From the NCBI GenBank assembly GCA_020849795.1, contig JADZFR010000044.1, positions 62,001-126,000 of the forward strand: a stretch of 64,000 nucleotides of DNA. Reading direction: 5' to 3'. Below are positions 50,189-57,537 of this stretch, piece by piece; positions within the stretch are counted from its first letter, which is position 1, and each line of letters begins with the position of its first letter. The stretch is from Planctomycetota bacterium. Lineage in GTDB: Bacteria > Planctomycetota > UBA8742 > UBA2392. The translations under genes and the position numbers were made by a program. The notes under the pieces were generated by a model. That model was given only the letters and a program-made list of their open reading frames with translations, searched no databases and was not told where the DNA came from.

Positions 50189-50797
50189 ATGCAGCGTCCC
50201 CTGCTCGTTGTCGACATCCAGCGCGGCAACATCAGCGAATACAACCGCTTTATCCCCAACGGTGTCGCCAGCATCGTGAAAGCCGAGCTTTTCAACCCGG
50301 TGATTTTCACGCGCTACGTCAACACGGCCGACAGCCCAGCCAGGTTGTTCATGGAAAGTACCGCCATGAGCGAGATCTCGGACGCGGGCATGGAAATGAA
50401 GATCTCTGAGGTGATGGGCGGCAAGGTCCCGCCCCTGACGCAATACGGCGTGCTGCCGATGGCCGACGGTTACGGCGCCAAGCGCTACCTGCTGACCCAC
50501 AACACCTACACCTGTGTCACGCCCGAATTCGAAGAACTGCTGGCCGAACTGGACCTCGACAACACTGGCATGTACATCACCGGCGCTGACACCGAAGCCC
50601 AGATCCTCAAGACCGCACTCGACCTGTTTGAGCGCAGCATCGAGCCCATCATCCTGGCCGAATTCTGCGGCAGTCACCGCGGCTTGGGCGCACACGAACG
50701 CGGCTTGTCGCTGCTCAAGGAACTGATCGGCGCTGAGCGCGTGATCACCGACTACATGCCCCTGCGCCAGCGATGGGAACGCGCCAAACAGGGCTGA
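50189..50797 (+). CDS. Isochorismatase-fold protein lacking the catalytic Cys
   Basis: 202 residues from ATG at 50189 with GAGGGAG upstream. The fold is that of isochorismatase-like cysteine hydrolases: LLVVDIQRGN keeps the first catalytic Asp, and the C-terminal ITGADTEAQILKTALDLFER aligns with the usual G-x-x-T-x-x-C block, but the nucleophilic Cys position is occupied by Gln. A later CGSHRG Cys is in a different place. So the protein is either inactive or uses another chemistry. A perfect intrinsic terminator follows. Confidence 0.75.
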   Translation: MQRPLLVVDIQRGNISEYNRFIPNGVASIVKAELFNPVIFTRYVNTADSPARLFMESTAMSEISDAGMEMKISEVMGGKVPPLTQYGVLPMADGYGAKRYLLTHNTYTCVTPEFEELLAELDLDNTGMYITGADTEAQILKTALDLFERSIEPIILAEFCGSHRGLGAHERGLSLLKELIGAERVITDYMPLRQRWERAKQG

Positions 50798-50815
50798 TCC
50801 GGGCACGATTCAAAG

Positions 50816-50841
50816 CCGGGCCCTTTGGGGCCCGGTTTTTT
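50816..50841 (+). terminator. Intrinsic terminator
   Basis: Arms CCGGGCCC and GGGCCCGG around TTTG followed by TTTTTT; textbook Rho-independent signal. Confidence 0.93.
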
Positions 50842-50979
50842 CGTTTGTGGAAGGTCGGCGCCTGCCATTGCGAATGTGACAATTTCGTGGCAATTGTAAC
50901 TCCGGATTTGCTTTGCATCTCAACTGGCGTGGATAAACTGGTTCCGGTGCACTTGCTGGGTCACCCGAAGAGGACAACC

Positions 50980-51942
50980 ATGAAACGAAATCTGCTGATG
51001 GGCGCAGCCTTGCTCGGCGCATTTGCGCTGGCTGGCGTGTTTGCGCAACCGCTTGCCGGGCAGTGATGAGGCGGAGGCGGCGGAGGCGGTGCCTCCGGTG
51101 GTGGTAGCGGCCCGAAATCGAGCTCGGGTGGCGCGGCGAAAGCTGCACTGAACAAGGACAAGTACAAAGAAGGCTCAGGCGCCGGCAAGGGCAAGAAAAG
51201 CTGGGGCGGCGAGAGCGGCGACGCGGTCATTCCTCCCGAGGAATTGATCGAGTGGAAGGTCGCCAAGATCGACAAGATCGAAGAGTACCAGAAGAAAAAG
51301 AAGCCGCTGGTCCTGTTCTTCATGGAAGAGGACATGGACGCCGTTGACGGCTCGCGCCAGGTTCATGATGCCGAGCTGGCCAAGATGGCCAAGAGCGGCG
51401 ACGCAGTCTTTCTGTTGATCGAGTACAACGGCGACCGCACACCAAGCCTGAATACAGGCTCGCCGATCCCGACCAGCAAGCTCGCAAGCCCCAACCCGGC
51501 CCGCGACTACAACGTCAGCAAGTACCCGACGCTGCTGGTATGCGATTACCACGGCAACGAGTTCGGGCGCTTTGACAAGGCACCCCAGGCCAAGGACGTC
51601 AAGTCCAAGCTGGATGGCCTCAACGACAGCATCGAGGCCATGGAGCAGAAACTGCGCAAGAACCTGGATGCAGCCAAGGCCAGCCTGGAAAAGAACGACC
51701 TGCGCAACTTCTTCAAGACGATCTTCAAGAACTTTGGTGAAGGCATCATCGGCTTGAAGGCGCAGGAGGAAGGCATCAAGGTCTATCGCGAACTTCTCGA
51801 CAAAACTCGCGACGAGATCGACACGATTCTTGAGGACCGACCCAAGGATGGCGAATCTCGCCTGAAGGCCCTGTCGAAGAACTTCCGCGACACCGAGTTG
51901 CGCAAAGAAATCGACGACGCACTGGCCATCATCAAGGGTTAG
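50980..51942 (+). CDS. Predicted secreted selenoprotein with tandem Sec-Sec and thioredoxin-like domain
   Basis: 320 residues if two consecutive TGA codons (51064-51069) are read as selenocysteine. AGAGGA precedes the ATG at 50980, and residues 1-22 are a signal peptide (MKRNLLMGAALLGAFALAGV). Sec29-Sec30 are followed in the same frame by a Gly run (GGGGGGASGGGSG) and a thioredoxin-like domain (KKKKPLVLFFMEEDMDAVDG, VSKYPTLLVCDYHGNEFG) that has a cis-Pro segment but no CxxC. The frame stays open from 51070 to the TAG at 51942, and a helical C-terminal part (GLNDSIEAMEQKLRKNLDAA) completes it. A shorter start at 51244 would drop the export signal and Gly linker. A frame-disrupting mutation is the alternative. 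Confidence 0.65.
51067..51097 (+). promoter_or_regulatory. Candidate bacterial SECIS hairpin
   Basis: Stem CGGAGGC (51081-51087) / GCCTCCG (51091-51097) with loop GGT. The loop begins 21 nt after the first TGA and 18 nt after the second, and has G in its first two positions, which fits the bacterial SECIS consensus as I know it. The Gly-rich coding makes GC hairpins easy by chance, so it is supportive only. Confidence 0.45.
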
Positions 51943-51958
51943 AAACTTTGCACGATCG

Positions 51959-51986
51959 AGCAGGGGCGGCGTTGGCCGCCCCTGCT
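51959..51986 (+). terminator. Terminator after selenoprotein gene
   Basis: Arms AGCAGGGGCGGC and GCCGCCCCTGCT around GTTG, followed by TT. Confidence 0.75.
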
Positions 51987-52155
51987 TTGCTTTTCGGTCG
52001 TAAATCAAGCCGCAGAAGCAGTTTGTGCATCCGAAATTCACTTGGCAGACCCTACGATTGCCGACTGCACGGGCGGCTGCCAGACTTTTGGCGCAGAAAA
52101 CGACTTGACCGCGGGTTATGTTTCCAGCGTCGCAGTTGAACGAGGGGAGACAGCC

Positions 52156-52926
52156 ATGAAGAACCTTGCGCTTGCCATGATTCTCGGTACGGGTGCGGCG
52201 CTGATGCTCAGCGCCTGCGACCCGCACCACCACCACGATGACGCCGACGACGAGCAGTTCATCATTCCGCCCGGCGGCACTGATCTGGGGTTCTTCGACG
52301 AGTTCGACCACGCCTACGACGAGCAGGCGATCACCACCAGCGACGACACTGACGGCTTCGAGTTCCGCCTTGCGCGCACCACGGTCGTGCTGATCACCAT
52401 GACCGGCACCGGCAGCCTGGACGGCTATCTGGACCTCTACGACGACAACTTCGGGTTCCTCGGCGGCGACGACAACGGCGGCCCGGGCGTTGACCCGGTA
52501 ATCGTGGCCCAGCTATCGGCGGGTAACTACTTCTTCGTGGTCGGCAGCAGCAACGGCAGCCTGGGCGACTATGCCGTGGACATCAGCGTCGAGCCGATCG
52601 GCGGCGCAGACCTGGGAGTGATGGGCATCCCCGACAGCGTCATCGACAACGGCGGCGACATCACCGACCTGTTTGATGTCGACAGCTACATCTTTACCGT
52701 CAACTCCGCCTGCGATTGCGACATCTTCCTGACCCGCACCAGCGGCGACTACGACGGCAACCTGGAGTTGCTGGACGAGTACGGCAACGTACTGGCCTAC
52801 ATTGACCCCATCGGCGACGCGGACCCGGACATCCTGCTGCAGCCCCTTGGCCCGGGCACCTACATCATCCGGGTTGGCGCGGGCTCCGGAAGTGGCGACT
52901 ACACCCTGCAGGTAGACACATACTAA
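52156..52926 (+). CDS. Lipoprotein with two PPC-type beta domains
   Basis: 256 residues from ATG at 52156 behind GGGGAGACAGCC. Lipobox LSAC in MKNLALAMILGTGAALMLSA-C, then a His/Asp-rich patch (DPHHHHDDADDE) that could bind metal. Two tandem bacterial pre-peptidase C-terminal domains are seen: GYLDLYDDNFGFLGGDDNGG with LSAGNYFFVVGSSNGSLGDY, and GNLELLDEYGNVLAYIDPIG with LGPGTYIIRVGAGSGSGDY. Cell-surface binding domain; no catalytic part. Confidence 0.85.
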   Translation: MKNLALAMILGTGAALMLSACDPHHHHDDADDEQFIIPPGGTDLGFFDEFDHAYDEQAITTSDDTDGFEFRLARTTVVLITMTGTGSLDGYLDLYDDNFGFLGGDDNGGPGVDPVIVAQLSAGNYFFVVGSSNGSLGDYAVDISVEPIGGADLGVMGIPDSVIDNGGDITDLFDVDSYIFTVNSACDCDIFLTRTSGDYDGNLELLDEYGNVLAYIDPIGDADPDILLQPLGPGTYIIRVGAGSGSGDYTLQVDTY

Positions 52927-52943
52927 GTGCAGAACCACGCGAT

Positions 52944-52965
52944 CGGGCGGCCTGCGGGCCGCCCG
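52944..52965 (+). terminator. Terminator after PPC lipoprotein
   Basis: Arms CGGGCGGCC and GGCCGCCCG with GTTTCTTTT following. Confidence 0.8.
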
Positions 52966-53063
52966 GTTTCTTTTGGGGACCACCCCGCTTCTTGCCTCTT
53001 TGCCCTTCCAGACCATAGCACCGTTCGTACCATCCACGGTCCCCTGCCAGTCTGGTGCGACAG

Positions 53064-53753
53064 ATGGAACCCAAAGAAGCCTGCGCCAAGGCCTCGCAGC
53101 TTGCCCTGACCGGCAACCTGCAGTCGGCCATCGACATCCTTGACCCGGTGATCGAAGAATTCCGCGAGTTCGGGCCGGCCTACGTCGTGCATGCCCGTGT
53201 CTTCCTGATGGCCGGCGATTGCGCGCAGCCACTCGTAGACCTCGAAGCCGCCGAGTGGGCCAACCGCGAATACGGCACGAACGCCCAGTTGCTTGAGGTG
53301 ATTGAGCACCGGGCGCTCACATATGCAATTCGCAGCATGTACGGCGGCCAGAACGAAGCCGCCAAGTGCCGCAGTTACATCGAAGAACTGATCAAGCAGC
53401 GGGTCGCCCCGGAGAGCTGGTGGTTTCTTTTGGCATCGTGCTATGAACTGGCCTACAAGGACAGCGACGCGCAGGCATGGGTCGAAAAACTCGCCGCCTA
53501 TGAGCCCCTGAAGTCCGCGGCCAGCTTTTTCTTCACCAAGCGCGCCGGGCTGACACAGATGCTGGCCATGCCCAAGAACCCCGAAAGTCACATTCCTGTG
53601 CACTTTGCCCGCCACTATCGGGCCAAGCGCGAGGGCGACAAGAAAGCCGCCGAAAAGTACCGCAAGCGCATGGAAGACCTGATCACGCCCGGCAGCTTCT
53701 GGCAGATCATCAACCTGTATGCCTCCGGCGCGGTTACGGTGACTGCCGTCTAA
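53064..53753 (+). CDS. TPR-like helical protein
   Basis: 229 residues. Repeating helical pairs (ASQLALTGNLQSAIDILDPV, VHARVFLMAGDCAQPLVDLE, WWFLLASCYELAYKDSDAQA) suggest TPR-type repeats. No signal peptide. ATG at 53064 is used; a GTG three codons upstream is possible. It lies just before the insertion site of the IS1-type element, ten bases past its stop. Function unknown. Confidence 0.75.
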   Translation: MEPKEACAKASQLALTGNLQSAIDILDPVIEEFREFGPAYVVHARVFLMAGDCAQPLVDLEAAEWANREYGTNAQLLEVIEHRALTYAIRSMYGGQNEAAKCRSYIEELIKQRVAPESWWFLLASCYELAYKDSDAQAWVEKLAAYEPLKSAASFFFTKRAGLTQMLAMPKNPESHIPVHFARHYRAKREGDKKAAEKYRKRMEDLITPGSFWQIINLYASGAVTVTAV

Positions 53754-53755
53754 GG

Positions 53756-53763
53756 GGCTCGTT
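53756..53763. repeat. Target-site duplication, left copy (GGCTCGTT)
   Basis: Eight bases directly outside the left inverted repeat, identical to 56400-56407. An 8-bp duplication is normal for the IS1 group. Confidence 0.9.
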
Positions 53764-53782
53764 GGTAGTGTCTCAGTTTGAA
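53764..53782. repeat. Left terminal inverted repeat of IS1-type element
   Basis: GGTAGTGTCTCAGTTTGAA, exact complement of 56381-56399. Confidence 0.9.
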
Positions 53783-53789
53783 GTGCGGG

Positions 53790-54377
53790 CTATTCGTCGT
53801 CCGCGCGGTGGGGCAGTTTCGCATCGGCAAACTGCATTGTTTCAGGTCTCGCGTGGCAAAGCTCCATGCCGAACATTGCGCTCAACGTGGGCCGTTGGTC
53901 CGGCAGATTCGTTGTTTTCTCGCGCTCTGGCGCGTACTTGAAGTGATCTTTCGTAATGAACCGCGCCACCGGGATGCTTCTTGCGGTCGCAAGGTGAATG
54001 GCGTCCATATTGTCTATGGGGATTGAAGGCTGCTTGGCGCGGCAATCGCGCCTAATTTGGCGGGCCTGAGTGGCTAGTTCCGGCGTTACTTCCCAAAGCT
54101 GCACTGGGCCGTCGGGGTGCCATAACGCGTCGATCTTCTTCGACTCTTCTTCGGTTAGCGTAGTGGTGTTCGCCATGTACCATGCAACTTCCGCAATGGT
54201 GATGACGGACGTGTGTATGACGCGCTTCTTCTCCTTGGCTTCGTCCCAAAGCGCGGTGGCCTGGTTGGAGTCCGCCGACGATTTGCTCTGAACGTAGTCG
54301 ATGAAAATGCAGGCGTCCCAGTAGTCGCCCGCAGGTGCCGGTTTTGGCCGCGCTCTGACGACTGGGTTACGTGCCAT
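53790..54377 (-). CDS. PIN-domain protein (VapC-like nuclease)
   Basis: 195 residues. PIN fold acidic residues: Asp in YWDACIFIDYVQ, a Glu in TIAEVAWYM, and Asp in NMDAIHLATARSIPVARFIT. The segment TKDHFKYAP is the final PIN strand. Such proteins are Mg2+-dependent RNases, often toxins. Its start overlaps the end of the 54367-55122 gene by 11 nt, the arrangement of toxin-antitoxin pairs, although the partner (251 residues) is far larger than usual antitoxins. Cargo of the IS1-type element. Confidence 0.85.
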   Translation of the reverse strand: MARNPVVRARPKPAPAGDYWDACIFIDYVQSKSSADSNQATALWDEAKEKKRVIHTSVITIAEVAWYMANTTTLTEEESKKIDALWHPDGPVQLWEVTPELATQARQIRRDCRAKQPSIPIDNMDAIHLATARSIPVARFITKDHFKYAPEREKTTNLPDQRPTLSAMFGMELCHARPETMQFADAKLPHRADDE

Positions 54378-55122
54378 TGGGTGCCCGCGTGTGCCCTTCC
54401 AAGTAGCCCCTAAGGCCCTCTAGCGTGCCCGCAGCCAACGGTTCGACCTCATCAATGCGGGTGATGTTCCGAACAAACTTCGGCTTACCCGTCTGCGGAT
54501 CGCGTGTGATCTGGCCGTACACCTCAACCGTCTTGTCGAGAATGCCGTCAAGCCACTCGCGCTGGTCTTCCTCAACGTAGCACAAGACCGGATCATCTGT
54601 GCGTAAGTTGAAAATCCAGAAAATCAGCTCTTTCCGGCTCTGGAGAACTTGAGCCTTTCCGACTACGCGACCCATGATCGGGCGCGTTTCAATGATGCCC
54701 GTTGGCTCCGGTTCTCGCTCTGCTGGCGGCGGCGGAAGTGTGGTCATTGCCCCAGTGCCAGTGTCTACAACGTACATATTCGTGATCGTCCCATTGCGGA
54801 GAGCCCTTAGCGAATCAACCATTCGCTCCGCATCGTTCGACGGGCTGGCCCATGCGCTGCGGTACATCCGGTGAACTTGCGCAAAAATTGGTTCGCGGTA
54901 TCGGTCTAGACCCGCTCCCAGCCGTGCAACCACAGTAAGTGGGCTGGCGTACCCCACAGACGATATGAGCCACTCGGGCTTGTCCTGGTTCTTCACCACA
55001 GACGCGGCGGCGTTGTTGAGAATCGATTTGAGCTTTGTCAGCGCCACCACTAGCAGATCAATGGGAACATCTCGCTCGCGCGAGACCTCGAAAACCGCCG
55101 TTAGTTTCCCTTCGGTGCTCAT
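54367..55122 (-). CDS. Unknown protein paired with PIN-domain gene
   Basis: 251 residues, no signal peptide. Start ATG at 55122 chosen by conservation-like content; ATG at 55134 also possible. N-terminal half is helical (VALTKLKSILNNAAASVVKN), C-terminal half beta-rich (GRVVGKAQVLQSRKELIFWI, CYVEEDQREWLDGILDKTVE, EVYGQITRDPQTGKPKFVRN). No known antitoxin DNA-binding motif is apparent. The 11-nt overlap with the PIN gene shows coupled translation; an antitoxin role is inference. Confidence 0.7.
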   Translation of the reverse strand: MSTEGKLTAVFEVSRERDVPIDLLVVALTKLKSILNNAAASVVKNQDKPEWLISSVGYASPLTVVARLGAGLDRYREPIFAQVHRMYRSAWASPSNDAERMVDSLRALRNGTITNMYVVDTGTGAMTTLPPPPAEREPEPTGIIETRPIMGRVVGKAQVLQSRKELIFWIFNLRTDDPVLCYVEEDQREWLDGILDKTVEVYGQITRDPQTGKPKFVRNITRIDEVEPLAAGTLEGLRGYLEGHTRAPNGT

Positions 55123-55161
55123 GCCTATCAGCATAACAAGGCGCGCGACGAAAAATACAGC

Positions 55162-55995
55162 CTAGTCGAGCATATCCACAAGATCGGCCAGTGAGGCCGG
55201 TTCCGGGGTGATGCCTGCTGCCATCGCAGGCGTAGCGCCGTGAAGGCTCTTGTGAACGCGGCAGAAGTTGTAGTTGAAGAAGTGAAGCGCGACGGCATGG
55301 GCCAGGTTTTCGGCCTTCTTGGAAAACGCATTGGTCAAGCGCGTGAAGCGCCTCATGCTCATACGCATGGTTAGGTTCTGGCGCTCGACAAACGACGTGC
55401 TGACGTGCTTCTTGTCGGGGAAGCCACACACTTGCGTCTTGCGCGTCCCGCAACATTCGCCGGGGCTATAGCGGGCTTCCGGCTTGAGGTTGTGCGGATC
55501 GTCCCCGTACAGCTTCACAAGTTGCGCGTAGTCCACTTCCCCACCGAATGCATCTTCAACCGCTGACAGATAAGCCTTGTGGCCGTCCGTAGTCAGTTGC
55601 ACGCGATGCGCCAGACGTGAAGCCAAGTCCTGCATGAACTCGGTAGCACAACCAGCGTCCCGCGTTCCGATCAACCAGCAGGGAACCAACTTCGTTTCAG
55701 CGTCGATAGCAGTCCACGTCCACACGTCGCCTACGCCTTGTCCTTTGCGTTCGGCGGGGACGTTCTTTTCCTTCATGCCCACGAACGACCAGATTTCGTC
55801 GCACTGGATGCGCTTCAACTTGAGGTTGGTCATGGTGCGCTCGTTGAACTCAAGCGCGGCCTTGCCAGCGTCAACCAGCAGCTTCGTAACGGTGTTAATC
55901 GAAACTCCGGCCATGCGCGTGACGGCCCGCATTGAAACACCCTCAACCAGTGCCGTGAGGATTTGGACGCGCTTCTCTTTGGGTAGCTTGTTCAT
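55162..55995 (-). CDS. IS1-family DDE transposase
   Basis: 277 residues in one frame, start ATG at 55995. N-terminal helix-turn-helix (KRVQILTALVEGVSMRAVTR, SINTVTKLLVDAGKA) and DDE catalytic domain: first Asp in QCDEIWSFVGMKEKNV, second in LTTDGHKAYLSAV, Glu in TSFVERQNLTMRMSMRRFTR, and the ending FFNYNFCRVHKSLHG. The single-frame form fits the non-enterobacterial IS1 group; IS1595-type is a less likely alternative. 40 bp after the unknown cargo gene. Confidence 0.92.
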   Translation of the reverse strand: MNKLPKEKRVQILTALVEGVSMRAVTRMAGVSINTVTKLLVDAGKAALEFNERTMTNLKLKRIQCDEIWSFVGMKEKNVPAERKGQGVGDVWTWTAIDAETKLVPCWLIGTRDAGCATEFMQDLASRLAHRVQLTTDGHKAYLSAVEDAFGGEVDYAQLVKLYGDDPHNLKPEARYSPGECCGTRKTQVCGFPDKKHVSTSFVERQNLTMRMSMRRFTRLTNAFSKKAENLAHAVALHFFNYNFCRVHKSLHGATPAMAAGITPEPASLADLVDMLD

Positions 55996-56089
55996 ACTGA
56001 TAAGTATGCTTGACCGCTCAAGCATAGTCAAGCACAAATGCAGAATAGCCCGCGAGGGGCTAGGCGTAAGGTTTTGCGGGGATGGGCGG

Positions 56090-56344
56090 CTAGTCGGTGG
56101 GCTTCTTCCAGCGAGCGGCGGCGGCCTTTTGGGCTATGGCCTTGCGCTTCGCGGGGCTAAGTGCTTTAGCCCGCGCTTTGCCGCCCTTTTTACCGCCAAG
56201 GCTTCCCAGCAGGCGGGCGGCTAGACTTCGTTGTTCGGCCTCAGTCATGGGGCGCTCTGGTTCGTCGCCCGTCACCTGGTCTAGGATAGACTTGGCAAGC
56301 TGGTTGGCGTCGGCGTTCTTGCGTGTGCTTGTTCGCTTAGGCAT
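56090..56344 (-). CDS. Small Lys/Ala-rich protein, histone-H1-like motif
   Basis: 84 residues. The C-terminal KGGKARAKALSPAKRKAIAQ with KAAAARW is a common motif in mobile or phage-related small proteins that probably bind nucleic acid. The N-terminal part is basic and helical. Located between the transposase and the right inverted repeat; part of the element's cargo or an accessory transposition factor. No experimental role known to me. Confidence 0.65.
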   Translation of the reverse strand: MPKRTSTRKNADANQLAKSILDQVTGDEPERPMTEAEQRSLAARLLGSLGGKKGGKARAKALSPAKRKAIAQKAAAARWKKPTD

Positions 56345-56380
56345 GGCGTCAGTGTACCATGCGCTCTAACGGATTCTGGT

Positions 56381-56399
56381 TTCAAACTGAGACACTACC
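56381..56399. repeat. Right terminal inverted repeat of IS1-type element
   Basis: TTCAAACTGAGACACTACC, exact complement of the left repeat. Confidence 0.9.
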
Positions 56400-56407
56400 G
56401 GCTCGTT
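56400..56407. repeat. Target-site duplication, right copy (GGCTCGTT)
   Basis: Identical to 53756-53763, marking an unaltered transposition site. Confidence 0.9.
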
Positions 56408-56466
56408 CTCTCCCTTGACCTTTCCGGGCCTGTGGGTACCTTTGCCGCCCCGAAGCGGAGTAAGCC

Positions 56467-56721
56467 ATGTCGAGAAAGTGTGAAATCTGCGGTAAGGGAC
56501 CTGTCGCCGGTGGCAGCATCAAGCGCCGCGGTATGGCCAAGAAATACGGCGGCGTTGGTAGCCGCGTCATCGCGCACAACAAGCGCACGTTCCGGCCCAA
56601 CATCCAGAAGGTTCGGGCATGGATCAACGGCGGCGTCCAGCGCCTCAGCGTCTGCACAAGCTGCCTGCAAGCCGGCAAGGTCACCAAGCCGCCCGCTCGC
56701 GAATACGCCAAGGCTGAGTAA
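56467..56721 (+). CDS. rpmB: 50S ribosomal protein L28
   Basis: 84 residues: SRKCEICGKGPVAGGSIKRR, then RTFRPNIQKVRAWINGGVQR and LSVCTSCLQAGKVTK. The two Cys pairs (CEIC and CTSC) form the zinc ribbon of the C+ form. Standard length. CGGAG lies 10 bases upstream. The IS1-type element sits 60 bp before it, so its original promoter may have been displaced; the remaining gap of about 60 bp could still hold one. Confidence 0.97.
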   Translation: MSRKCEICGKGPVAGGSIKRRGMAKKYGGVGSRVIAHNKRTFRPNIQKVRAWINGGVQRLSVCTSCLQAGKVTKPPAREYAKAE

Positions 56722-56739
56722 TAGACAGCGAACGTCGAG

Positions 56740-56759
56740 CCCCGGCGCCAGCGCCGGGG
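56740..56759 (+). terminator. Terminator after rpmB
   Basis: Arms CCCCGGCGC and GCGCCGGGG around CA, followed by ATTTT. Confidence 0.85.
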
Positions 56760-56780
56760 ATTTTGCTTGCACGGCAGAGT

Positions 56781-57497
56781 TCATGCGGTGGGCTGAGAGG
56801 CGTTCACTTCACCGGGCAAAAAGCGAGCGTCGAGTTGCTTCAGAATTTCGTCCCGCAGCTCCGCCGTGGTCTTATCCACCCAGTCCTTGCCCTTCTTGCG
56901 GCGCACCGGCAGCTTGAACACAAAGTCGCCCTTGATCGCGCGGTAGCGCCGGCGAATCTCCTGCAGGAACTTCAGTTTCTCGGTGCTTTGCGGCGCGTCG
57001 CCGTCGCGAAACATGTACTTCTGCCCGGCTTGCCGCACCCAGCGCTGGCCCAGCCCAAGGCTGCGCTTGCGTGTGCGCGCCAGGCCAAAGCGCGGCGCGA
57101 TGTCGAGGATCACAAGCAGGTCGGGCTTGGGGTGCCAGCCGTCGTGGCGCTTCAGGATTTCGCTTTCCGGCACGCCCATGGCGCCCTGGTACACCAGCGT
57201 GCTGTACATGCTGCGGTCCTGGACCACGTCGGTGCCGGCCTTGAGTGCCGGCTTGACGATGGTGTCGATGCTCAGGCGTCGGTCGGTGACGAACATGCCC
57301 ATCCATTCGTGGGGCGTAGTGGCGTACTCGCCCGAGGCAAGCCGCTCGAGGATCAGCTTGCCAGTGGGCAGGTTGCTAGGCTCACGGGTCAGCAGCACGC
57401 GGCGACCGCGCGCCTCAAGCGCCTCGCCTACAGCGCGCGCCAGAGTGCTTTTGCCCGTGCCGTCAATGCCTTCAATGATGATGAAGCGCCCGTGCAT
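56781..57497 (-). CDS. tmk: dTMP kinase
   Basis: 238 residues from ATG at 57497. P-loop IEGIDGTGKSTLARAVGEAL at the start, TREPSNLPTGKL (DNA-precursor-kinase DRX-like site follows), and DVVQDRSMYSTLVYQGA carrying the DR-x-x-x-S motif. The LID region is rich in Arg (ARTRKRSLGLGQRWVRQ). The C-terminal half is longer than typical tmk (about 210) by 25 residues. Converts dTMP to dTDP for DNA synthesis. A start 13 codons upstream is possible. Separated from the RAYT element by 40 bp. Confidence 0.9.
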   Translation of the reverse strand: MHGRFIIIEGIDGTGKSTLARAVGEALEARGRRVLLTREPSNLPTGKLILERLASGEYATTPHEWMGMFVTDRRLSIDTIVKPALKAGTDVVQDRSMYSTLVYQGAMGVPESEILKRHDGWHPKPDLLVILDIAPRFGLARTRKRSLGLGQRWVRQAGQKYMFRDGDAPQSTEKLKFLQEIRRRYRAIKGDFVFKLPVRRKKGKDWVDKTTAELRDEILKQLDARFLPGEVNASQPTA

Positions 57498-57537
57498 TCG
57501 GTTGTCGGTTCCAGCAAAGATACGAAGCACTCCCATA

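Larger units (their letters stand above)
53764..56399. mobile_element. Intact IS1-type transposon with PIN-module cargo
   Basis: 2636-bp element bounded by identical 19-bp inverted repeats starting GGTAGTGTCTCAGTTTGAA (53764-53782) and its complement (56381-56399), flanked by the direct duplication GGCTCGTT. Inside, all on the minus strand: a small Lys-rich gene, a single-frame DDE transposase, a gene of unknown type and a PIN-domain gene. The two passenger genes are outside the normal single-gene IS1 plan. It inserted 10 bp after the TPR-gene stop and upstream of rpmB without breaking either. Ends, duplication and transposase are all intact, so insertion is recent. Confidence 0.9.

Noticed and set aside
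50980-51069. Reassigned TGA (Gly or Trp code) as explanation of the double TGA
   Set aside because: Other genes in the window end normally with TGA (rtcB, response regulator, thiS-upstream gene), so TGA is a stop here; a code change is not supported.
51175-52311. Long minus-strand open frame (378 codons) opposite the selenoprotein and PPC lipoprotein genes
   Set aside because: It is antisense to two genes with signals, domains and ribosome sites; its product has low-complexity Val/Leu/Ala content typical of a shadow frame in GC-rich DNA.
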